64,000 bases of DNA from Merluccius polli (Eukaryota > Chordata > Actinopteri > Gadiformes > Merlucciidae): positions 102,001-166,000 of the forward strand of contig JAOPHQ010005150.1 of the NCBI GenBank assembly GCA_030340625.1. Direction: 5' to 3'. Shown in pieces: positions 35,234 through 45,877 of this stretch (the first letter of the stretch is position 1; every line of letters starts with the position of its first letter). Position numbers and translations under genes: made by a program. The notes under the pieces are model-generated. The model saw only the letters and a list, made by a program, of their open reading frames with translations, made no database searches and was not told the DNA's origin.

Positions 35234-36193
35234 CAGTGTTTCCCCTACTATGTATTCAGCAGTGGCGCAGCGCCATTGCTGGAAAATCAGCGCCACTGCA
35301 AAAATCTTCACATGATCGGTATTTAGCACAACTACAACGTCATCTTGAAATTGCCAAGCGTTAAAGGGGAAATGAACCCAAAAACAACACTATGCTCCAC
35401 AGCGATTGTAGACGGCGGTGGGTGCTGCGCGGTCGGGTCCGCGGCTAGCGGGTCCGTTGCTGGCGGGTCCGCGGCAATCGCGGCGAATTCTTAGATTACT
35501 CGCCAGAGTGGCGAGTGGTCTTCATAAATTACTCGACAAATACAAAAATGACTCGCATTTGGCGAGTAAAACAGCCTTATTTCAACCCCTGTGTGTGTGT
35601 GTGTGTGTGTCCGAGAGGGCTGCTCTCCTGAAGATTCACATTCAGAACGTTCATAACTTGTAGTCCTGCATTTTTCTTCGGGTGATTTGATGACGCGTCA
35701 AATCACTGTTACTGTAGCCGTTAAATTCTTTTCTTTTTTATATGGAGTTAGTACATTTGATGGCAGCACAATCAACGTTTATTCATGTGATGAAATATAG
35801 TGTTGGAGCATAGTGTTGTTTTTGGGTTCATTTCCCCTTTAAGACAACATTTTCAATATTTTTTGCCCCAATCAATTTCTACCAATAATGTAAATAAAAG
35901 CTTAAAATTAACACAAAAGAAAAACATGAGTCTAAAATTATAAAATCAAGATTTCTGTTTCTGACCAGTTCAAGGTACGTGCTCCAATATTAAATCTGTT
36001 GATGGTATATCATATTTGTCTCAAAATGTCCATTTCTATCCACAAAACTTGCCAGAAGTTATGGTTTAAGGGGTTATTAAAAAAAAAAATCTTCCGGAGG
36101 TGAATGCCCCCAGACCCCTGCGCGCCGCCGCGTGCGGCTTGCCTCCGTTACGTAACAGCACCACTGCTGGAAAAATTTCTAGGGGAAACACTG
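35234..36193. mobile_element. Non-autonomous hAT-like element
   Basis: The ends CAGTGTTTCCCCTA and TAGGGGAAACACTG are inverted, with subterminal GCAGTGGCG-type similarity. The flanks are TA repeats, so an 8 bp duplication is possible but ambiguous. Another element is nested at 35365-35838. Confidence 0.7.
35365..35838. mobile_element. TTAA-flanked MITE nested in hAT-like element
   Basis: The inverted ends AGGGGAAATGAACCCAAAAA and complement extend for nearly 40 bp and are flanked by TTAA at 35361-35364 and 35839-35842. Target choice and duplication match piggyBac-type elements. The interior is non-coding apart from repeat-driven frames. Confidence 0.85.
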
Positions 36194-36194
36194 T

Positions 36195-36273
36195 ATATAT
36201 ATATATATATATACCTATATATATATTTTTTCTTTTTTACCCGCATATTATATATATATATATATATATATAA
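36195..36273. repeat. (TA)n arrays forming a hairpin
   Basis: Two TA arrays separated by a T-rich stretch can fold on each other. One abuts the hAT-like element, so its original target duplication may be hidden here. Confidence 0.85.
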
Positions 36274-36908
36274 TATGCGGCCGGCGCTCGGAAAAGGCTC
36301 GCAACAAAAAGATGAGCCACACATTTAGAAACAATTGCATGAACTGTCTAAAAGCAATACCTTAGTCAGAAAACATATATGAGGCTGAACGTTTTGCCAT
36401 AATGTCAGTTATGGAAATATTGAAAATGTTGGAGCGGCTGGCTTGACCACGCGAACCAAGAGACGGCTGTCTTGACCGCAGTACGCGATCGGTCATTAAT
36501 CAATAATGGTATTTAACCGTATAACTGCACACAACTTTATTTAAAAGCAAATGTAAAACATGTGTGTTTGTATTGTGGTGTCCGTGCGTGTGTGCGGCTC
36601 CTCCGGCGGAGCGGTTCAAATAGCGGAGTCCGGGAGGGTTCACCTTCACGGCGTAGTTACGAGGGATGTGCGACTATCGTTTTAAAAAATACTAAAGTGT
36701 TTTTTAAAGTTAGAAAGATATTAGATATTCAACCGATATTCACGCTCCGAATTACAGCGATCAGACACGCGGAACTAAAGCCGCGATCACCGCACTGCTT
36801 CAAGACTCACAGTATGCAACACAACGTCCTTTTTATCGATAATATAAATTGATCGACACATTTCTTAACGATCAATGATCGATCATCGATTAATTATGCC
36901 CATCCCTA
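36268..36908. mobile_element. Inverted fragment of the hAT family of 45.9/57.6 kb
   Basis: This is the reverse complement of about 57737-58390 (landmarks CCGGCGCTCGGAAAAGGCTC, GACCGCAGTACGCGATCGGT and ATGCCCATCCCTA). It lacks the terminal sequences of the full copies and is bounded by TA repeats on both sides. Confidence 0.8.
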
Positions 36909-37711
36909 ATATATATATAAATGAAATAATGGCCAGGTTGTGTAGTCGATGGCAACCACCATAGCGCAATAGAATCCTGCGCAGCCTGCCCCATATTCTG
37001 TCGAAAATAATCTCCCGATTGAAATGCATTGGTTTAATTCACAGGCCATTCACTCCTGTAGGCTATTAACCCGACTACGGCTCTAGTAGACGTTGTGAGC
37101 ATCTTTCCTATTAATTGGATAGTTATTAGGAAGACATGGTTGCTATGGACGCTGAACCCAGCAGCTCGCGTGCCGTTTAAATCATGGCTATAAAACCATT
37201 GTCTTTGCTTGTAATGTTATTTCATGTAACCGTGTAAAGATGTTCTCTTATTTAACAACTTAAAATATATGTTAATACATTTTTCGAGCAGGTATGGCGT
37301 CTTCTTTCTTGTGTTTTAATAGAGCGGGTTAACAGACCATTGTCTTTGCTTCGAGGAGGTCTGGTGGTCTTCCTATATAATAAATAGATAAATTAATTGG
37401 GAATTTATTTTCGACATCAGAAGGGGGGGGGGGGGGGGGGGGGGGCTGTGCAGGATTCGCCAAAACAAGTAGGCTAAAATAATCTAATTTAGCAGAATTT
37501 TTCAGCAGACCCCCTCAAAAACTGAAACTAACCACGTCCCTTAAACCCAGTCTCATTCCAGATTGAAGTAAAACTGCGTTGGTCCACAGCGGAAAATGCA
37601 TTACGGCTCTGAACATGTGACACGTCTACATTTTTTTTTGGCCCATTCTTTTCAATGGGCCTGCGTCCACGTCACGTGACTTGCTATGATGGTTGCAATC
37701 GATCGCCCCCA
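36909..37711. other. No gene seen
   Basis: No supportable gene. It contains a long poly-G run (about 37423-37445) and a stretch at 37330-37372 resembling 35195-35222. Confidence 0.5.
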
Positions 37712-39856
37712 TATCTTTCTATTTTCCGCAGTTTAGACTTGTATAATTAATAAGTTACTTTTGTAATCAACTTGTTTTGTAATCTTTTTTTTAATCTCTG
37801 TTTGGTGGCTAGTTACGTCACTCTGAGAGATGCGCACGGAGATATTTGGTAGTGACACAGCCTATAACCTATTCGTCAAAGCAAAACACCAAGCTCATTG
37901 ATTATTTAACGAGGCAGGGTTATTTGAAATAATTCATTAAGTTATCATTTGTGAGAGGTCATTCCTCCTCCTGAGTGTGTACTGACTATTTCTGGTGATT
38001 GAAATACTCATTGCAAGCTTCCTATTTATGTCTAGTGTACCCCTACTGTCCACAAGCACCCCCCTACCCCCACCCCATATGGATATGGAGAATTGTTGCT
38101 ACGTCCCAGTGGTGGTGGTGTCATATATATGAAAGAGGGCATTCAAATATACTACAATGAAAGCAGGCCGAAGCCCTAAAGGAAGTGATGCAATAGGTAA
38201 CCTCTGAGTCAAGGCCAGTAACAAGTAAGCTATAGACCTGGGGTCTCTTTTTTATCAACGGGGGTCTCAAAGGACGCATATGATTATCAACTTGGGGGCA
38301 CCAGCCCTACAAGAAATTACTCACCAAGTGCTCCATCTGATCTCGTTGCACCTCACCGGCTCGCTTGCAAGATTTTGGCCTGAAGTTCTTCGCAGACCTA
38401 CACCCTGGCCATCCAACATGCATATCTGAGAATCAGGCCTCTTTTTAATAATGACAAAAAGTTATGAGAGAAATGCACATTAACTTTTTGTTATCTCATA
38501 AGGGGCATAGTGCTGGCTCCTTTTGACCTTTTGACCCCAGACTTCAAAAACTTGTCCACAGGCCAGCTGTGTCTACACACCTTAAGGCACACATTAACAC
38601 CTCCATCCCATCAAAAATGGAGACTAGAAACTAACCTGTCTTATTCACATTTACCTTACTGTTCGAGGTCACGCCCCTTTTCCCACCTTTTCGAGATAGC
38701 TAGAGATGCCAAAATGTATACACACATTTCCCAGGGTCCTGAGAACGACATATCTGAGATATGTCGTATTGGAGTTCTAGCCCTTACAGAAAAAAAGTTT
38801 TACAAAATAGACAGTTTTTTGGACAAAGCCTCTCAGAAGTGCTGCATGTAAGACCTAGTGGATCAGAATGTGGTGGAAAGAAAGTTTTTGGGATAGGAAG
38901 GTCCTACCACCCTGAAACTTGACTACCTTAAGGCCGCAGTATACTCGCCGTTCCCAAGCTGTCGCGCGACAATGTGACGTCACGGGAGGACGGTAACTAT
39001 TTATACTCGCGCTGGTGGCCGCGACATTATTCTACATCACTTCCCCATCTGGTCAGCCATCAACAGTCCAGTGTATGGCAGCAGTTCTCATATGAAGTGT
39101 TTGTAAGCATCCATCTTAATAACTTAGTGATTATCTTAGCCTATATACTTTTATTTTATAACTTACTGCCGCTTTGAGATAGTTTTTCAGCCACGTAATT
39201 CCACTCGTCTTTGACCACAACAACAGTAGACAGCACTTACATAAAACCACGGTTTATTAGCGAATACATATAGGCATACACCACACAATAAAACAGAACA
39301 TATAAAGAAAGAAGCCTTAGCAATAAGGCGCATTACAATGTGCCTTCGAACTCGTCCGTGTTTCTGTTTCCACTTTGTCGCGCGCCGCTGAAAAAAAAGG
39401 AGCTGTGCGCGACACGGCGCGTTCGGGCCAAAATCCTGTCGCGCCGGCGAGATCTACGTCATTTTGACGTCACAACGTCGCGCGACAGCTTGGGAACGGC
39501 GAGTATACTGCGGCCTTTATTCTAGGGCCTAACTGGGACCCCCACACCGAAACTTGCCCTTCTCGGACCCCGAGGGCAGGGAGGGGGGGGGGGGGGGCTT
39601 TTTTCCAGAGACCCACAATTTTCACAGAGTAATCCCAAGATGCACCCTGAAGGTCAAATGGACAAGATTCTATATCTTGTCAACTAATTCATTAAGCTTA
39701 CTGCTTAATGTCCTCGCCTCAGCCACCTATTGCATCACTTCCTTTAGGGCTTCGGCCTCCTAATGAATCACTTTTGTATATTTGAATAATGCCCTCTTTC
39801 ATTTATATGACACCACCACCACTGGGACGTGGCAACAATTCTCAATATCCATATTG

Positions 39857-39887
<31 letters not shown>

Positions 39888-40168
39888 TGCTTGTGGAAGC
39901 ACACTCAGGAGGAGGAATGACCTCTCACACATAACTTCGTTAATTCTTTCAAATAACATGCCTCGTTAAATCAATGAGCTTGATGTTTTGCTTTCACGAA
40001 TAGGTTATAGGCTGTGTCACTACAAAATCTGTCCATGCGCATCTCTCAGGGTGACGTGACTTGACTAGCCACCAGACAGGGATTAAAAAAAAGGGTCAGA
40101 AAGTCAAGTTCAATACAAAAGTAACTTATTAATTATAAGTGTAAACTGCGGAAAATAGAAAGATATTC
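37712..40168. mobile_element. Foldback element related to giant-element arms
   Basis: Inverted arms of about 480-510 bp (37712-38225 and 39690-40168) start at ATATCTTTCTATTTTCCGCA. That sequence also lies in both arms of the 3.4-23.0 kb element. Beyond 40168 similarity to the giant arms continues to about 40377 on the right only. No coding capacity is evident. It looks like a non-autonomous derivative of the same family, interrupted by a MITE. Confidence 0.75.
38931..39516. mobile_element. Harbinger-like MITE, 586 bp
   Basis: The termini AGGCCGCAGTATACTCGCCG... are inverted over about 50 bp. The flanks are TTA on both sides (38928-38930 and 39517-39519), and the related copy at about 13705 has only one TTA there, so the empty site is visible. 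A three-base TTA duplication is typical of PIF/Harbinger. Confidence 0.88.
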
Positions 40169-40580
40169 CAAGGTGAATTTTGAAGGACACCTTAGAATAT
40201 CTGTTGTCTATTTCCTAGCCAGCGGACCCTAGTTTACGACAAAAACAACATAATTGACGGCAGCTCATTTGCCGCACTTAACGTTGTTAACTTGGTTTGG
40301 AGCAGAGCTATGAATGAATGTTATGTTACAATGAATGTTTATGTTTGAACTCACGAAGTCGTTTGCAACGTGAACAGAGCATTAATGCTTACTGTAGCCT
40401 ACTTTAATATCTGTGTGTGAATGGGAATGTATATGCTAATGTCTTTACTGAAGGAGACTTGTGGGTTTCTATCACCCACAATGCCAGTATAACGTTGTCC
40501 AAACTGTGGTCCTCATAAGACCCCTCTGTCCGATCATCTATCCATAGACTGCAGGCTGTCTTCCAATCCCCCCACATGAT
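40169..40580. other. Residual arm sequence, then no gene
   Basis: From 40169 to about 40377 the sequence continues to match the giant-element right arm (to about 21625). The rest shows no supportable feature. Confidence 0.55.
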
Positions 40581-40823
40581 ATGTGTGTGAAACACACAGT
40601 GGTCCTAATAAGAACTATCTCACAAAATAAAAAACGGTCTCCCCTCCTCCACCTGCTCTGATCACGTGTCTATGTAGTTGTTTCGGGTTAAAAAAAAAAC
40701 ACGAATGTGTGTGAAACACACAGTGGTCCTAATAAGAACTATCTCACAAAATAAAAAACGGTCTCCCCTCCTCCACCTGCTCTGATCACGTGTCTATGTA
40801 GTTGTTTCGGGTAAAAAAAACAC
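40581..40823. repeat. 124 bp tandem duplication
   Basis: A unit beginning ATGTGTGTGAAACACACAGT and ending at an A-run occurs twice in direct order, nearly identical. It lies just upstream of the first exon of the Crypton-like gene. Confidence 0.95.
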
Positions 40824-41103
40824 GATTGGATACCATTTTATGTATTGATTTGTAAATATTTTGGCGCATCGGTGTCTCTTTTGTGCTCTTCATTACTATG
40901 TGCGGAGTTAGTCAGGTGTGCGCTATGTCGTAAAACCAGCGCTCCTTTTTTCGTCTCCACACCTGCTCGGGACGCGTGTGCAACACGCACACGCACTACT
41001 GCGGGATTAACTGCTGGAGCTCTGAAGGACATGGTAAGTTTTAAGTTATTGTTGCTCCCTGTATAATAAGTGCGCGGTTCATTTTACATTTGCATTTGTT
41101 TTC

Positions 41104-41822
41104 GCACGTAAAGCGACGTAAAAACAGCTAACTGTCAATGTGCTCAAACTTCACCATCATGGTTAGCTCATGGCTAATGTGACGTTAGCTAACAGTTAGC
41201 GGGCAATTAGCGGCCCGCGAATAGGGGGTGGGGGGGGGTGAGAGAGATACTTCTAATATAAATTAAACTAAAGTATTTCTGTACAGTGAGTTGTTCTGTT
41301 GTTAAAACACGTTATGATGAAGCAGCTTTGTTTCTGTCGGTGCGTAGAAATAGGACGCTTGAGGAGGACAGCATGATGAGGATGATGACTTCATCCTCCT
41401 TTTAAAAAAATATTATTATTTTTTTTTTTTTTACAAAGTGAGCTTCCGTTGTTTTATCAAAGTAAACACTGTCACTGCCACACACGTTAAAGCGACGTAA
41501 AAACAGCTAACTCAATGTGCTCAAACTTCACCATCATGGTTAGCTCATGGCTAATGTGACGTTAGCTAACAGTTAGCGGGCAATTAGCGGCCCGCGAATA
41601 GGGGGTGGGGGTGAGAGAGAGAGAGAGAGAGAGAGACAGTCAAAGAGACAGAGACAGAGACTTCTAATATAAATTAAACTAAAGTATTTCTGTACAGTGA
41701 GTTGTTCTGTTGGTAAAACACGTTATGATGAAATAGGACGCATGTTGAGTGAGGAGGACAGCATGATGAGGATGATGACTTCATCCTCCTTTTTTAATCA
41801 AAGTAAACACTGTCACTGCCAC
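41104..41822. repeat. ~375 bp tandem duplication in intron 1
   Basis: Blocks at 41104-41482 and 41483-41822 share AAGCGACGTAAAAACAGCTA, TTAGCGGGCAATTAGCGGCC and GTATTTCTGTACAGTGAGTT in order. They differ by a GA-rich expansion (about 41613-41655) and small deletions. Confidence 0.93.
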
Positions 41823-43029
41823 ATGAATAGTTTTGATTAGACAACATCTCCTGATTCAAGACCTTTAATGTGCTACAGTGCTGTTGCCTTCAGATATAAT
41901 CTGGTTAAAGACATTGTAACAAAATAAATGATTGTCTTCATAGACTGTCTAAGCTGTATGACCAAACTGTTCAATATGATAAACCCATGTTGTCTAAGCA
42001 TCACTATCAGTAATGTGGTATGTTTGATGCATTCATAAGTCATTCACACACCAGGAAATATCAACATTGAGATTATGTCTAGATTCATGTCACAATGTTA
42101 ATTACATCCTGCCAAACTGTAAGACTGCAGCTTGAAATGCAGAGTGATGTGATCTTTTGAAGTCTGATTTGTCACTGTGTTCACAGGAGGAAGGCTCAAG
42201 TTCCTCTTCCACTGGTCAGACTTCTGACAGCACAGGTGCGATGGAGAGACACAATGAGGTGTTATTATAATTATGTTTATAGTAAATAGGTAATGGTAGT
42301 GTACAGTGACTGAACAATAATTATTGAAGCATAAGATGAGCTTTAGAGCAATTAAATGTATTTATATCTGCTGCTTTTAGTGAAAATGCAAATCTCATAA
42401 CATTTTGTTTAGGGATGCATGATGATCTCTGCACAGCATCACATCAGCAGATAAAGGCTCTATGTAATACTCAGTGCAGTGCAGATCCCCACAGTTTGTC
42501 CTGTTCAACATCAGGTTCAGTGGTCACACTGCTGTCACTGTCAGCAGCACAGTGTGTTTAGTTTTAGATCTGTCAAGTACGAATAATTTTATGGTTATGA
42601 CAATAAAAGTCATGTTATGTTGATTTCTGTGTAACTACAGGTGTTGTTAGCTCATCTTGAACCAGATAAACATTTTTCTCTTCTGTAATTTAGTTGGAGT
42701 TGCTGATGAGATGGATGACTTTGATGTTAAACAGAAGACAGAGGTAAGATATGTTATCTTCTTTGGGTTCTTAAAGTCGATAGTGGAAATCAAAATATAG
42801 TCCTATCTAATAAAGCATAGATGTCCAAAAAAAATTGGCTTAACAGTGATGACCATTTAAACATTTAGATTTCTGTGTTTTGCAGGCGCAAAGTCATTAC
42901 TTAAGTCGCCTTCAGAAACTCAAAGCACATCACAGTGTGTGTGAGAGCCGCTACGAGAAGACGCAGACAAAAATATTAAACGATGAGAGGGAGAGAACCT
43001 TGTTTTTCCACCATAACCTGAACACAGCG

Positions 43030-44524
43030 GTTAGTCAGATGACACCTTTTTATCATGTACTTTACAGTGACCAACAAAAGCCCATAATGACAGGGATATT
43101 CATATACATATACATTCACGGCTTCACTTGCAGTGTCACTCACATTTTAAAATTTCTGCAGGCCTCTTTGAAAGTCAACTTTGTGGTTTCTTTCAACATG
43201 GTAAAGGGTCAAAACACTGCACTAGTCTGAGCTGAAGGAGAGGAATCTGTGATGCCTGTGATCAAAATGCTGACCAGTTATGACACACAGCAGAGGACCT
43301 GCGATTGAAATAAACTCAGGCCACTGCACTCAGTATAGTATCATACAAGCATTTATACTTACTATGGACACCGCTGTGATTAAAAATGAATATTAAACTG
43401 TATTACGATGTACAGTGAGAAACTACTAAAGACATGAAAATGTCTTATTTGCTATTCTTTAGTTTTCTGTTTTGGAAGGGAGAGGGCTTTATTTAGTTTG
43501 ATTTCTATGACCTTTTTGTAGGGCTGCTCAATTATGGCAAAAAACATAATCACAATTATTTTAATCAATATTGAGATCTCAATTATTTAGCATGACTACT
43601 TTTTGACTTCGGAAACACTGCATTTATTGAACTTTGTTGGAAAGGTTGTGGGGGGAAAAAGAGCACATTAGCTCAAATTAAGTAGTTTTGATCAAGTATG
43701 ACTCAAGATCTTGTTACTGCAGCCTGTTCCTTGCTGAAAATGTTTTCAGACACATATTGTAGTGTACTGTTTAGCTTTAATATGAGAAGAGGGACTAACC
43801 TGCAGCCACAGCCAGACCAAAACAGAGGAAGTGTGTGACTTCTCTTAGCTCAGGCTTCCATGACTCCACTATACTTGCATAGCAAAAAGTTGTTTTCTGT
43901 TATATTATCGTTCTAAATCTCACATATTTCACCTTTTAAGTAAACTGTCATTCAGTGGTTTATCACTGGTCTCTCAAACTCAATGCAGCGCCACATTCAG
44001 GTGAGGTTTCAGGGAGCTGTGCAAAGCAAAGTTGTTTTGAGTCCTGTTGCAGCCCTAATTTATACAATGTATATTCAATGCTAATACTTGTCAAATGGTA
44101 TAAATCACAGGACATGGAGTCTTTGCCTTCAGCTCCCAGTCAGCTTTCCACCTCATTCTTGCATCTAGTTTCAACATGTGAAACAAACTTTTGATTTCCT
44201 GAGCTGAGCAGAGAGAGACACTTAAATGACTTGACTTCCAGCTGGCCTCTTTCTGTCACTAACTTGCATAAACAATCCAATTATACTGATTGTGAGCATA
44301 AGTTTTAACAACTTGATTTGGCAGCAAATATAGTATTTCATCTGTTGCTGTCATACAGTTGATTGAAACATTGAAGTTGTATTGTTCCACAAGTTAGCCT
44401 GCAGACTTTAGGTTTTTGCATAATTTACATTATTAATACAAACCTGTAATTAATCTTTAATTGCCTGTAATATTTTCAAAATGCTTCAATTTAAATTTTA
44501 CAAATTTCCCTTTAATTTTTGCAG
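43030..44524. other. Intron of the Crypton-like gene
   Basis: AT-rich intron. AGGGCTGCTCAATTATGGCA (about 43523) resembles a dispersed fish repeat, but I see no bounded element or gene. Confidence 0.5.
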
Positions 44525-44734
44525 ATGGAAGATGAATTAGAGGTTCCACCCTTAACAAGAACAGACAGCGTATTTGTAAGTAAAGCTCACATGTTGTACA
44601 TGCTTTATTGTTAGCTCTAAGTGGCAGTCAAATGTTATTTACATTGGCCCTGAATAATCAGCTAAACAGATTAATATGTTATGTACATTTTTTGAGAAGA
44701 TAATTGCATTATGACGTTGCATCCCTTTAGAGTC

Positions 44735-45652
44735 AAATATAAATTAAAGCTGCAGGCAGCGTTTAAGGTGCCAAGCCTGAGCCGACCAATAAACCTAACC
44801 CTACCGACCAATAAACCATCAAACCTAACCCTTACACTACCGACCAATAAACCTTTTTTTGCATCTTTGGACTGTAGCAATAGCGCCAACTTTAGGCCGA
44901 TTTAGATACAATTTGGACAGTTTTATCTTGACCCATGTACCTCTGACTATCCCAAGTGTGATGATGATTGGGTTTAAGTTAACCCTGCCTCTTGACGTGA
45001 AGTTAAATTGTGACGATTTTTGACGATTTTGAGCCTCCATGTTGTTTTTCCAATCGACTTCATTTTACTTGAGCAGTTGGAACTTTGGGCCCCAACAGCC
45101 ACTAAGTTGGTCCCGCTCAAATCAAACATTGCGTCTATGAACTGTGGCGTTTTTTGTGACAGGCCACGCCCATTTCGATGCCGCGCCCTATTTGAAAATA
45201 TGTTGAATTTATCTCGTTCAAAATTTGAACAACTTTTGTATTCGAGTCAACAAAATAGGAGAAGATAAAAAAGTCAAAAAACCTGGGATCCTTGGGGAAT
45301 TTACTTTTTTTAACTAAATTCGAAATGGCCGCAAATCTGGGAACCGGAAGTCATAGGTTCTTGAGGCATATTTGTTCAGCATGAGGATATGCATGTGTGA
45401 ACAAAGTTTCATGAGTGTACGTCAAACTGGTTACAAGATATGCTTGTGCAAATTTTGCATTTTTGGGCAGTTGGTATAGCACCACTTTTGGGCTAATCAG
45501 TGTAATATTTGCTGTCTGTTAATCTTGGGTCAGCCTCTACAGGTCTAGTAAGTTTCATAAAAAGTGTGCGAGTGGTTTAGGCTGTGTAATGCAAACGCAG
45601 CTGAATAATAAAAATAATAATAATGAAACTAACAATTACAATAAGTTGCCTT
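44735..45652. repeat. Dispersed repeat in intron
   Basis: It runs from AAATTAAAGCTGCAGGCAGC to a TAATAATAATAATGAAAC-type end. Both resemble a repeat abundant in teleosts, with an A/TAA-rich 3' end suggesting retroposition. I cannot name the family or find an open frame with a domain. Confidence 0.4.
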
Positions 45653-45877
45653 CACACACTTTGTGCTTGGCACATAACTAAATGTCTCTGTTCTATTGTA
45701 GCTGACCAAAGAAATGCTTGGGCACCACACCGATTCAATTTCCACTATCGCCAGCAGTGAAGAGGAGTTTGTCCCAGCATCATCAGAGGCCAGTTCAGAT
45801 GAATCATCAGAACGAAGACCAAACACAGGATCCAAAAAGCGCGGCAAGGAAGCCGCTGGATCCTCTTCTCTGGAATG

